Part shown: positions 21,756-30,666 of the stretch, in pieces
Numbering within the stretch: position 1 is the stretch's first letter
Layout: each line of letters begins with the position of its first letter
Source: Gracilibacillus boraciitolerans JCM 21714
Lineage (GTDB): Bacteria > Bacillota > Bacilli > Bacillales > Amphibacillaceae
Direction: 5' to 3'
Assembly (NCBI RefSeq): GCF_000521485.1
Contig: NZ_BAVS01000004.1
Span: 62,001 to 126,000 of the forward strand
Length of the DNA stretch: 64,000 bases
The notes under the pieces: model-generated
What the model was told of the DNA's origin: nothing
Seen by the model: the letters and a program-made list of their open reading frames with translations, nothing else
Databases searched by the model: none
Made by a program: the position numbers and the translations under genes

Positions 21756-23105
21756 TTATTCATCCAGAAGTTCTTTTGCTTTCTCTTCCACTTGGGCCAT
21801 AGCTTCTTCCGGTGTGATCGATAGACCAATTAATGCTTGCGTTGTATCCAAGTGAACTTGCGCTAATTCTGGAGGTAATGTTTGATCATAATATGTTTGC
21901 ATAAATTCTGCTTCTTCTAACAGTTCACTTACTCGTTGAGTATAAGGATCATTATATTCCACACCTTTTACAGCTGCGATATCTCCAGCATTATCGGCCA
22001 TAGCTTGTGAAGTTTCTAAACTTGCTAATTCCTTCACTAACTCTACAGCTGCTTCAGAATGCTCGCTTGATTCTGATACCGAGAACACGGGTGCTACACC
22101 ACCAACAACATGAGTTTTTTCACCTTCTCCTCCGTCAATCGATGGAAATAAGAAGAAATCAAGTTTTTCTTCAAATTCTGGCATTTCATCACGAACATTG
22201 TTTACTAACCAGTTACCCATGATCATCATTCCAGCACTCTCAGTGTATAGCATTTGTCTTGACTGGCCAGTATCATAGTTCATACCATTTACACCTTCTG
22301 GAAATGCTTCCATTTCTACTAATTCTTGCAATTTATGACCAGCTTCAACATAAGCTTCATCATCAAATCCACGTCCTGAGCGGCTGAACGCTTCACTAAA
22401 TAAATCTGTTCCACCCATTCTTTCTGCAAGATACATTAAATAGAAAGAACCTGTCCATTTTGATTGGTTTGCTAGTGCAAATGGCGTAATATCATTTGAT
22501 TTTAACGTTTCTATGATTCCTTTTAGATCTTCAAATGTTTCTGGTTCTTCTATTCCATATTCTTCAAACATATCTTTGTTATAAAATACTGGTACTACAG
22601 CCATACCAATTGGTGCACCATATACTTTATCATCGAATGTTGCAGCTGACAGTGCAGCTTCAACATAAATATCCTGGTCGATATCATTAGAAATATCACG
22701 TACTTGATCTGATCGAACAAATTGTTCTAACCAGCCGCCTCCCCCCCAAGAACTAAATACATCCGGTGGGTTACCACCACCCATTGCTACACTTAATTGT
22801 GATTTATATGGGTCGTTTTCTTGTTGGGAAACTTCAACTGTTACATTCGGATTTTTTTCTTCGAAGCGTTCTACTGCTGCATCAATCGCTTCTCCAGATG
22901 GACCGGTTTCAATATGCCATAATGTCAAGGTAATTTCTTCCTCGTCAGTACCTGCTTCCTCTTCACTTCCCTCTGAGTCAGCCCCATTTGTTTCCTCTCC
23001 ACCTTCTGCATCTGTATCAGAACCAGTTTGATCATCAGAAGGACCACACGCTGCCATAACTAAAACTAAAACAACCAGCATTAACCAAAGTAGATTTTTC
23101 TTCAT
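21756..23105 (-). CDS. sugar-binding lipoprotein, ABC family 1
   Basis: An extracellular substrate-binding protein anchored by a lipid. The signal peptide is KKNLLWLMLVVLVLVMAAC with the lipobox cysteine, followed by an acidic linker rich in Glu, Asp, Gly and Ser (residues about 25-60), which is common in haloalkaliphiles. The mature part has LTLWHIETG, GNPPDVFSSWGGG and NWLVNNVRDE as in the MalE/UgpB-like family. I use the ATG at 23105; a TTG at 23117 is the alternative. A seven-C run at 22741-22747 gives SSWGGGGW, probably one glycine extra. It is the first gene of the sugar operon; a CRE-like site lies about 29 bases upstream. Confidence 0.92.
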   Translation of the reverse strand: MKKNLLWLMLVVLVLVMAACGPSDDQTGSDTDAEGGEETNGADSEGSEEEAGTDEEEITLTLWHIETGPSGEAIDAAVERFEEKNPNVTVEVSQQENDPYKSQLSVAMGGGNPPDVFSSWGGGGWLEQFVRSDQVRDISNDIDQDIYVEAALSAATFDDKVYGAPIGMAVVPVFYNKDMFEEYGIEEPETFEDLKGIIETLKSNDITPFALANQSKWTGSFYLMYLAERMGGTDLFSEAFSRSGRGFDDEAYVEAGHKLQELVEMEAFPEGVNGMNYDTGQSRQMLYTESAGMMIMGNWLVNNVRDEMPEFEEKLDFFLFPSIDGGEGEKTHVVGGVAPVFSVSESSEHSEAAVELVKELASLETSQAMADNAGDIAAVKGVEYNDPYTQRVSELLEEAEFMQTYYDQTLPPELAQVHLDTTQALIGLSITPEEAMAQVEEKAKELLDE

Positions 23106-23133
23106 TAATTTCAACACCCCTTAAATTTAATTT

Positions 23134-23147
23134 TGTTATCGCTTACA
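23134..23147 (-). promoter_or_regulatory. CRE-like site upstream of the sugar operon
   Basis: TGTTATCGCTTACA matches the CcpA consensus TGNAANCGNTNNCA with one mismatch and stands about 29 bases before the binding-protein start, a position from which CcpA would repress. Binding is inferred from the motif. Confidence 0.55.
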
Positions 23148-23197
23148 TAAATTCAATTACCATTATTCACCTGCCTTTTATAAAGATGTTTTATTCT

Positions 23198-23263
23198 AAC
23201 TAAGTTCATTCATTTATTAGATAAACTTAGTTGATAATGTTTGTTATTATAAAACTAAGTTTT
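23198..23263. promoter_or_regulatory. three copies of an AAACTWAGTTT palindrome
   Basis: AACTAAGTT (23198-23206), AAACTTAGTT (23223-23232) and AAACTAAGTTTT (23252-23263) lie in the divergent control region between the sugar-binding protein and the xylonate dehydratase. Spacing is 25 and 29 bp between starts. A fourth copy stands at 27914-27923, before the 2-keto-3-deoxypentonate dehydratase. The symmetric half-site AAACT/AGTTT and its restriction to this cluster suggest the operator of the neighbouring IclR regulator. Confidence 0.6.
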
Positions 23264-23309
23264 GTTATATAATATTATAACGACTTACATTTTTACTGTC
23301 AATAGATTT

Positions 23310-23420
23310 TGAAAGCGTTTTATAATTAATTTGTTTTATAATATAAAATATGTTTTGGCATTATTGACACAAACGCTAAAAAACTTTATAATTATTTCAT
23401 ATTATTTGAAAACGGTTTTA
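23310..23420 (+). promoter_or_regulatory. two CRE-like sites in the xylonate dehydratase promoter region
   Basis: TGAAAGCGTTTTAT (23310-23323) and TGAAAACGGTTTTA (23407-23420) resemble the CcpA site TGNAANCGNTNNCA with two mismatches each, both at the 3' end. The second lies just ahead of the ribosome binding site AAGGAGG (about 23430). The DNA between is very A/T rich. Catabolite control of this pathway is plausible but unproven. Confidence 0.45.
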
Positions 23421-23442
23421 TATAATTTTAAGGAGGCTAATT

Positions 23443-25415
23443 ATGGATAAAATTGATAGAATAATGGTAGATAACGAGGAAATTTATGATATAAAAACGG
23501 TCGCCAGAGGTCCAATAGGCAAATTACCACTAACAGACAAGATGTTACGAAAATCACCAAGCGGAAACCTGTTTGGGCTTTCGCAAAATGTCGGAATGGG
23601 CTGGAGTCCAAATATGTTAGACGGAAAACAAATACTATTGTTAAGTACCCAAGGGGGCTTAAAAGATGAAGAAGGAAATCCACTGGCACTTGGATATCAT
23701 ACAGGACACTGGGAAGTTGACTTATTAATGAAAGAAGCAGCAAATGAAATCACTCAACACGCAGGGATTCCTTTTGCTGCATATGTTAGTGACCCTTGTG
23801 ACGGCAGAACGCAAGGTACTACCGGAATGTTTGATTCTTTCCCCTATCGTAATGATGCAGCGATGGTGCACCGTCGCTTAATTCGTTCTTTACCTACTCG
23901 TGATGCAGTTCTTGGGATTGGCACCTGTGACAAAGGATTACCTGCTATGATTATCGCTTTGGCATCCATGCATGATTTACCAACGGTTATTATACCAGGC
24001 GGTGTTACGCTACCTCCATTATATGGGGAAGATGCAGGAAAAGTCCAAACGATTGGTGCTCGCTATTCTAATGACGAATTATCATTAGAAGAAGCGGCGG
24101 AATTAGGATGTATGGCCTGCGCAACTCCAGGTGGAGGATGCCAATTCTTAGGTACAGCAGCAACCGCTCAAGTTGTTGCAGAAGCAATGGGAATGACGGT
24201 ACCTCATGCTGCATTGGCACCTTCCGGCCAAAAAGTGTGGAAGGAAATGGCGCGTGAGTCAGCAAGAGCATTATCGCAATGGAACAAGAAAAGATTACTA
24301 CAAAAGATATCGTTACGGATGATGCCATCCATAACGCTATGGTCGTACACGCAGCATTTGGAGGTTCTACGAATCTATTATTACACATTCCTGCTATCGC
24401 ACATGCAGCAAAATGTACGATTCCTTCTATAGAAGATTGGCAGCGAATTAATAAAGAAACTCCACGTCTTGTTAGTGTATTACCAAATGGACCGATACCC
24501 CCCCATCCAACAATTCGCGCCTTTTTAGCTGGTGGTGTGCCAGAAGTTATGCTTCATCTTCGAGATTTAGGTTTAATACGTGAAAATATTATGACTGTTA
24601 CAGGTCATACCATGAAGGAAAATCTGGACTGGTGGGAACATTCCGAACGCAGACAAAAAATGAAGCAGAAACTAAAAGAAGCAGACCAAATTGATGCTGA
24701 TGAAGTAATTATGTCAAAAGAAAAAGCAAAAGAGCGAGGATTAACTTCCACGGTTACATTCCCAACAGGTAATATTGCACCAGAAGGAGCAGTAATCAAA
24801 TCGACTTCCATTGATCCGTCTCGACTTGATAAAAATCAAATTTATTATCATAAAAGTACAGCTAAAGTTTTCACAAGCGAAGCTAGTGCTATAGAAGCCA
24901 TTAAAACAAAGCAAATTAAAAAAGGCGATATTATGATCCTTACAGGATGTGGGCCGCTAGGAACTGGTATGGAAGAAACCTATCAAGTAACGTCTGCCTT
25001 AAAACACCTATCTTATGGTAAATATGTAACATTAATTACGGATGCACGCTTTTCCGGTGTTTCTACAGGTGCATGTATTGGACACGTTGGGCCTGAAGGT
25101 TTAGCTGATGGGCCAATTGGTAAACTCCAAGACGGTGATCTAATTGAAGTAAGAATAGATGCCAAACATTTAGAAGGCTCCATTAACTTCATTGGCCATG
25201 CTGACCAAGAGTTTTCCTCTGAAGAAGGTGCTCGCGTTCTAGCATCCAGAAAAGTAAATCCTAATATTCAGCCCGCTGAGAAATTACCGGATGACACACG
25301 ACTATGGGCCGCTTTACAAAAAGTAAGTGGTGGTACATGGAAAGGCAGTGTCTATGATGTAGATCGAATCGTAGAAGTTTTAGCAGCTGGAGAAAAAGCA
25401 TTGAAGGAAAAATAA
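23443..25415 (+). CDS. xylD: D-xylonate dehydratase, YjhG/YagF type, frameshifted
   Basis: An IlvD/Edd-family dehydratase removing water from D-xylonate to give 2-keto-3-deoxyxylonate. The sequence follows the YjhG/YagF branch closely: [47 protein letters not shown] (cluster-ligand Cys), [60 protein letters not shown] and [15 protein letters not shown]. About 657 residues is the family length. The frame breaks near 24275, where [16 protein letters not shown] needs one more base. The seven-C run at 24498-24504 reads PIPPHPT, one proline too many. It is transcribed away from the sugar operon, convergent with the dehydrogenase gene. Confidence 0.9.
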
Positions 25416-25466
25416 AACCAGATATAAGTTATACGTATTACTTATTGCAAACGAATTTCTAAATAT

Positions 25467-25504
25467 GAAAAGCGGATGTCTTTGTGTTAAGACATCCGCT
25501 TTTC
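25467..25504. terminator. bidirectional terminator between xylD and the dehydrogenase
   Basis: GAAAAGCGGATGTC (25467-25480) pairs perfectly with GACATCCGCTTTTC (25491-25504) across a ten-base loop. A/T runs flank both sides, so it can stop both convergent genes. Confidence 0.88.
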
Positions 25505-25506
25505 AA

Positions 25507-26957
25507 TTATCCTTTTATAAATACAGTTTTCATTGTTGTAAAAAATTCTTTGGCAGCCTGACCCTGTTCTCTTGAGTAAGAGCTTGAGGCTTTCATTCCG
25601 CCAAATGGTGCCTGCAACTCTACACCTGCTGTCTCTGAATTAATACGGACTAAACCTGCTTCAATATCATCAATAAATGTTAATATATGATCGATATTTT
25701 TGTAAAGATAGATGCACTTAGGCCGAATTCAACATCATTTGCTACCGCTATCGCATCTTCAATGGTATCGACTTTCATTAACGCTAAGACTGGTCCGAAA
25801 ATTTCCTCTTGAGCAATGGTCATATCGCTTGTAACATTATCGAAAATTGTTGGTTCAATATAATAACCATTCTTCAGGTTTCCTTCAGTTAGTTGATTAC
25901 CACCTAACGCTAACGTTGCACCTTCTTCTTTTCCTTTGTCAATATAATATTTTACGGTATTAAATTGTCCTTCATTTGCACATGGACCCATCCACGTTGA
26001 TGCATCCATTCCATCACCAACTGTGATTTCTTTTGCTTTTTTGATTAAACGTTCTTTAAATTGATCATAAATAGCAGACTGAACGATTACACGACTGCTA
26101 CACGTACATTTTTGACCCGTTGATTTAAGTCCGCCACTTAAAGTTGCATCAACAGCTGCTTCAATATCACAGTCTTCGGCAATGATAATTGGGTTTTTAC
26201 CACCCATTTCCAATTGATACTTACCACCACGTGCTCCAACTATATTCCCAATATTTTTTCCAACATTGTTCGATCCCGTAAAGGTTACAGCGTTAACGTC
26301 TTTATTTTCTGCCAGCCCTTGACCGATTACGGAACCACTGCCAGTAATAAAATTAACCACACCTGCTGGAAAATCTGCCTTTTCAAAGCATTCAATCACT
26401 TTTGCTGCCGTCACAGATCCCTCTGATGCTGGTTTTAGAATAACCGTATTACCATAAATCAAGGCAGGTGCAATTTTCCAGATTGGGATTGCAACAGGAA
26501 AATTCCAAGGAGTGATTACACCAACAACTCCAATTGGTACACGCTTGCTAAACATTAAGGCACTTGGATCTGTTGAAGGAATGACATCGCCATCTGAGCG
26601 CATGCCCTCTCCTGCAAAATATTTAAGAATTTGAATTCCACGTGTCGTTTCTCCCTTTGCTTCAGGTAAGGATTTTCCCATCTCTTTCGTCATGGTGGTG
26701 GCGATCTCTTCCAAATTTTCTTCCATGATTACTGCTGCTTTATAGAGATAGTTTCCACGTTCTGCTCCTGCCAATTTGCGCCATGCTTTTTGAGCTTTTT
26801 TTGCTTGTGCTGCTGCTTCATCTAACTCTTCTCGTGTTGACTTTTGGACACTTCCTACCACTTCCGTCTTGTTCGCCGGATTATAACTCGACAGAATATC
26901 ACCTGATTTGGAAGTCTGCCATTCGCCACCAATGTAATTTAGAAATGTTTTATGCAT
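25507..26957 (-). CDS. 2,5-dioxovalerate (ketoglutarate semialdehyde) dehydrogenase, frameshifted
   Basis: An NAD(P)-dependent aldehyde dehydrogenase. Motifs: [44 protein letters not shown] with the general base Glu, and [11 protein letters not shown] with the catalytic Cys. The final part, after correction, reads [28 protein letters not shown] and ends KTVFIKG. The frame breaks near 25704: [11 protein letters not shown] needs six As where five are written. Corrected length is about 484 residues. The neighbours (xylonate dehydratase, keto-deoxypentonate dehydratase) point to the last Weimberg step, 2,5-dioxopentanoate to 2-oxoglutarate, rather than a generic succinate-semialdehyde enzyme. Confidence 0.85.
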
Positions 26958-26960
26958 AGC

Positions 26961-27851
26961 TCATTCTCCTCTTTTAATATTAGTTGCTATTTTTACAGGA
27001 TTTCTTAATACTCCAATGGATTCAATTTCTATTTCAATTAAATCACCCTCCTGAAGAGTAAACGTGTCGTCTGGTATGATACAAGTTCCGGTAAGTAATG
27101 TGGTTCCATCTAAAATATCATTATCTTTTATTAAATAAGAAACTAATTCATTAAAAGTTCTTTTTAACATCGAAGTATTTGCATTTCCTTGAAATATCCA
27201 GTCTCCATTCCTTTTAATTCGACATTGAATTTCTAGATTATAGGGATCGTTGATTGTATCCGCTAACAAAATCGCAGGTCCAATCGCACAGGAATGCTTC
27301 CACATTTTTGCCTGTGGTAAATATAACGGATTTTCGCCCTCGATATCACGACTGCTCATATCATTTCCAATAGTATAACCAACTATGTCACCATTCGCTT
27401 TGATTACCAATGCTAGCTCTGGTTCCGGTATTTGCCAGTTCGAATCTGTTCGAATTCCTACAGGTATATTAGGACCTATCAATCTTCTGGCTGTTGACTT
27501 CAAGAAAAGCTCAGGCCTTCTGGCTTCGTAGACCTTATCATAAAAGGAATTAGTTTGTACCTTTGCTTCCCTGTTTCTCGCTTCTCTACTTTTAGAATAC
27601 GTTACTCCTGCTGCCCAAACTTCATCAGATACTACAGGTGCCAATAATTCTAAATCTGCAAGTTCTTTCTGAAGTGGTTTTTTTGTTTTTATTTCATCTT
27701 CAATTAATTGACTGCAGCTTTTGCCTTCTTGTTCTGCTTTATTAAGCAAATCCTGAAACGAATCAACTGCCAGTTCAAAGATGTTATTTTCCTTTGTGAT
27801 AGCAGCTAGTTGTGATAAATTATTATTTGTTTTAAATCGGATAACCTTCAA
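26961..27851 (-). CDS. 2-keto-3-deoxy-pentonate dehydratase, FAH family
   Basis: A fumarylacetoacetase-fold protein of 296 residues. Metal ligands are visible in IPEPELALVI (E-x-E) and YTIGNDMSSRDIEGENPLYLPQAKMW (Asp); VTYSKSREARNRE is typical of the branch that dehydrates 2-keto-3-deoxy-D-xylonate or L-arabonate to 2,5-dioxopentanoate. The placement, three bases upstream of the dioxovalerate dehydrogenase and next to xylonate dehydratase, supports this. A ring-cleavage FAH hydrolase is the alternative from sequence alone. An AAACTAAGTT palindrome lies 63 bases before the start. Confidence 0.8.
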   Translation of the reverse strand: MKVIRFKTNNNLSQLAAITKENNIFELAVDSFQDLLNKAEQEGKSCSQLIEDEIKTKKPLQKELADLELLAPVVSDEVWAAGVTYSKSREARNREAKVQTNSFYDKVYEARRPELFLKSTARRLIGPNIPVGIRTDSNWQIPEPELALVIKANGDIVGYTIGNDMSSRDIEGENPLYLPQAKMWKHSCAIGPAILLADTINDPYNLEIQCRIKRNGDWIFQGNANTSMLKRTFNELVSYLIKDNDILDGTTLLTGTCIIPDDTFTLQEGDLIEIEIESIGVLRNPVKIATNIKRGE

Positions 27852-27913
27852 TTTTATTCCTCCTCATATTCAAAAAATAATTGCTAAATTCACTCCCTTT
27901 GTTTTATATTATA

Positions 27914-27923
27914 AAACTAAGTT
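27914..27923 (-). promoter_or_regulatory. fourth AAACTWAGTTT operator copy
   Basis: AAACTAAGTT within TATAAAACTAAGTTCTTG shares flanking bases (TTATAAAACTAAGTT) with the copy at 23248-23262. It stands in the short gap between the IclR gene and the keto-deoxypentonate dehydratase and probably overlaps the latter's promoter. Confidence 0.6.
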
Positions 27924-27953
27924 CTTGTATATAATTATTAAAAAAGTTCATCC

Positions 27954-28719
27954 TTAAAGATAAACTTTTTTATTTCCCAACGCCTTGGATATTTCAGTAC
28001 AAGTATGTTTTAATTTAGAAACTACTTCTTGTTCCAATTCCCTTGTAATCGTTTGTTTTGTAGCCGAGATACTAATGGCGGCAATTGCTTTATTTGTATG
28101 GTCAAATATCGGAACTGCTATACAGTAAATACCAGGCTCATTTTCCTCATTATCAATAGAATAGCCTAGTTGTCTGACCGTTTCTAATTCTGCTAAATAG
28201 GCTTGCTTTTCCGTTATGGAATTAGTTGTCTGAGCATAAAAATCATACTCTTTTAAAAGATGCAATATCTCTTCCTGTTCTTTAAAAGCCATCAGTGACT
28301 TGCCAACAGCACTGCAATGAACAGGAACTCGCTTTCCAATTCTGGAATATACAATGGCAGATGCCCCCTTCGACTTTATCAATATAGACTCCATTCATAC
28401 CTTCTAATATGACTAAGTGTGTAGTTTGTCCAGTCATAACAGATAAGTCTATCAGGTGTTTTCTAGCTATCTCACGTATATCCATACTATTAAGCACATA
28501 TTGGCCTCTCTCTAATAATTTCAAACCCAGGCTATACTTACCACTATCTGTATTTTGTTTGATATAATTATGTTGCTTCAAGGTTTTTAATAAAGAGTGT
28601 GTCGTACTTTTATTTAAATCTAACTTTGTGCTAATTTCCGTAATTTTCAGTTCTGTATTTTGCTCATTAAATAAATCAATTATGTTTAAAGCTCTCTCAA
28701 CAGATTGGATGATTGGCAT
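27954..28719 (-). CDS. IclR family transcriptional regulator, frameshifted
   Basis: A helix-turn-helix regulator: SVERALNIIDLFNEQ, then ISTKLDLNKSTTHSLLKTLKQHNYI (winged helix, residues about 22-50), followed by the IclR effector domain with GKRVPVHCSAVGKSLMAF, GYSIDNEENEPGIYCIAVPIFDH and IAAISISATK. I start at 28719, with GAGAGG just upstream. The frame breaks at the five-C run 28364-28368; four bases give KVEGASAIVYSRIGKR. Corrected length is about 254 residues. It lies directly upstream of, and on the same strand as, the pentonate genes, so it is the likely local regulator, sensing a keto-deoxy sugar acid. Confidence 0.88.
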
Positions 28720-28914
28720 AAATGAAACCTCTCTCATTAACTTTTCTTTTTAGAAATTATAACATATTTGTTTTATATAATCAAAACTATTTTTGTATAG
28801 TTAAACTTTCTTTGAATACTAGTTCGTTATGTTACTATTAATATATCAGAGATAGCTTTTCTATTCCTATCTAACTGCTTATTTAGCAGATTACGATAAT
28901 GGATAACAAAGAAA

Positions 28915-28943
28915 AAAGGCTATGGCATTAGCGCCAAAGCCTT
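28915..28943 (-). terminator. terminator of pbuG
   Basis: On the minus strand AAGGCTTTGGC pairs with GCCATAGCCTT across GCTAAT with one mismatch, followed by TTTTTTCTTT. It lies five bases after the pbuG stop. Confidence 0.85.
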
Positions 28944-28947
28944 AATT

Positions 28948-30253
28948 TTAATGTATAAATCCTAGATATACAATAAAAATAACAAACAATACCCACATGA
29001 CTGGATTAACTTCTTTAAATCTACCTTTTGCTACCATCGTAATTGGATAGAAGATAAAACCGACTGCAATACCTGTCGCAATACTGTAGGAGAGTGGCAT
29101 GGTAACAATCGTTAAAAAGGCTGGTACAGCTACTTCAAATTTATCCCATGGAATATCTTTTAGTGCAGAAACCATGAGTACTCCGACAATGATAAGTGCA
29201 GGCGCTGTTACTTCTGCAGTAACTACCCCCTAATAATGGTGAGAAGAATAAGGCTAAAATAAACAACCCTGCCGTTACTACTGATGTAAACCCTGATCGT
29301 CCTCCCGCACTTACACCTGTTGTGGATTCAACATATGAGGTTGTTGTAGAAGTCCCTAATGTTGCACCTATAACCGTTGCCGCTGAGTCAGAAAATAAGG
29401 CTTTGCCTGCTCGTGGCAGTTTATTATCCTTTAAAAGACCTGCTTTTGATGCTACCGCTACTAAAGTACCTGCCGTATCGAAAAAGTCAACAAACAAGAA
29501 AGTAAGAATCACTACCATCATCTCTAATGTGAACACATCACCCAAATGAGCAAATGCTGCCCCAAACGTAGGTGCTATACTAGGTACAGAGTCAACTATT
29601 TTTTCTGGTACCGGTACCTGACTAAAGATCATCCCTACAACAGCTGTAATAACCATTCCATAGAAGACGCCACCTTTTAGGCCGATTGTAATCAAAATAA
29701 CAGTAATAATAATACCAAAGATAGCTAATAAAGTTGTTCCTTGCGTTAAGTCACCTAGTGCCACCATCGTTGCTTCATTTGCAACAATAATTCCTGCATT
29801 TTGAAAACCAATAAAGGCAATAAATAAACCGATACCTGCTCCTACCGCCATTTTCAAGACAGCTGGAATCGCGTTTATTACTTTTTCGCGAAGTCCGGTA
29901 AGTGTTAAAATAATAAAAATAAGACCTGATACTAATACCCCCCCTGCTAGAGCAGTTTCCCATGCTATCCCTGAACCTAAAACAACGGTATAAGCGAAGA
30001 ATGCATTGAGACCCATACCTGGAGCAAGTGCTATCGGATATTTAGCCAGCACACCCATAATTAGCGTACCAATTGCTGCCGCTAATGCAGTTGCTACGAA
30101 TACTGCATTCGGATCCATTCCTGTACCTTCTGTTCCTAATATCGATGGGTTAACAAATAGAATGTATGCCATTGCTAAGAAAGTCGTAATACCTGCGACA
30201 GTCTCTGTACGATAATTGGTACCTAATTTTTCAAACTCGAAAAACTTTCTCAT
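28948..30253 (-). CDS. pbuG: guanine/hypoxanthine permease, AzgA type, frameshifted
   Basis: A proton-coupled purine permease of the NCS2/AzgA family with about 12-14 helices. Motifs: TVAGITTFLAMAYILFVNP, ALAPGMGLNAFFAYTVV, ILTFLFVDFFDTAGTL (substrate site), GTSTTTSYVESTTGVSAGGRSG and DKFEVAVPAFLTIVTMPLSYSIATGIAVGFI. The frame breaks at the five-C run 29226-29230: four bases give FFSPLLGVVTAEVTAPAL. A seven-C run at 29938-29944 reads ALAGGVLVSG, one glycine extra. Corrected length is about 434 residues. A guanine riboswitch and PurBox-like pair precede it, and guaA lies upstream, as in Bacillus. Confidence 0.94.
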
Positions 30254-30283
30254 ATTTTTCTCCCCTTTTCTAATATCAGCCGT

Positions 30284-30323
30284 AAAAAAAAATACTCCCA
30301 GTATAGGACCAGGAGTGTTTTAT
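30284..30323 (-). terminator. riboswitch terminator ahead of pbuG
   Basis: On the minus strand ACTCCTGGTCCTATACTGGGAGT folds into a stem of about 8 bp and is followed by nine Us. A second hairpin, AAGTTGC with GCAACTT (about 30336-30371), lies between aptamer and terminator. Confidence 0.85.
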
Positions 30324-30377
30324 TACAATTCGGAGAAGTTGCTGCTTAAATAAAGCAAAAAGGGCAACTTACCTCCT

Positions 30378-30448
30378 CCTCGTAGTCAGAGCCATTTACG
30401 GTGCTCTGGTAGATACTCCTGGGCCATATTCCCAACATTATACGACGG
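30378..30448 (-). promoter_or_regulatory. guanine riboswitch aptamer, pbuG leader
   Basis: The minus strand shows CGTCGTATAAT, P2 GTTGGGAATATGGCCC, AGTATCTACC, the P3 arm CAGAGCACCGTAAATGGCTCTG and ACTACGAGG. P1 pairs CGTCGTA with TACGAGG. C before TACG marks guanine specificity. No G-run is expanded here, so it is a good internal comparison for the two other switches. Confidence 0.95.
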
Positions 30449-30481
30449 ATGTTTATAATGTTTTTAATAAGTTCAATTCAT

Positions 30482-30553
30482 ATATTACTAGGCTAGTAAT
30501 AATTCGTCAAGGAAAAATACGAATGTTTTTTATTTTTTTAGTTCTATTGTTCG
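30482..30553 (-). promoter_or_regulatory. pbuG promoter with PurBox-like pair
   Basis: TTGACG (minus strand, 30505-30510) is 17 bp from TAATAT (30482-30487). Upstream are CGAATGTT (30520-30527) and the inverted ATTGTTCG (30546-30553), 18 bp apart, exactly the spacing of the pair before purE, with A-rich flanks. This suggests PurR control of pbuG; one box has a mismatch (CGAAT for CGAAC). Confidence 0.6.
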
Positions 30554-30666
30554 TTTTTTCATTATTTCCATATTGATTATATTAAATTATACTACCGATT
30601 AAAAATAACTGTCTTCTACGTTTGAAAAACCCCCCACATCTTCCAACATGCATGGTGTTAACTTTC

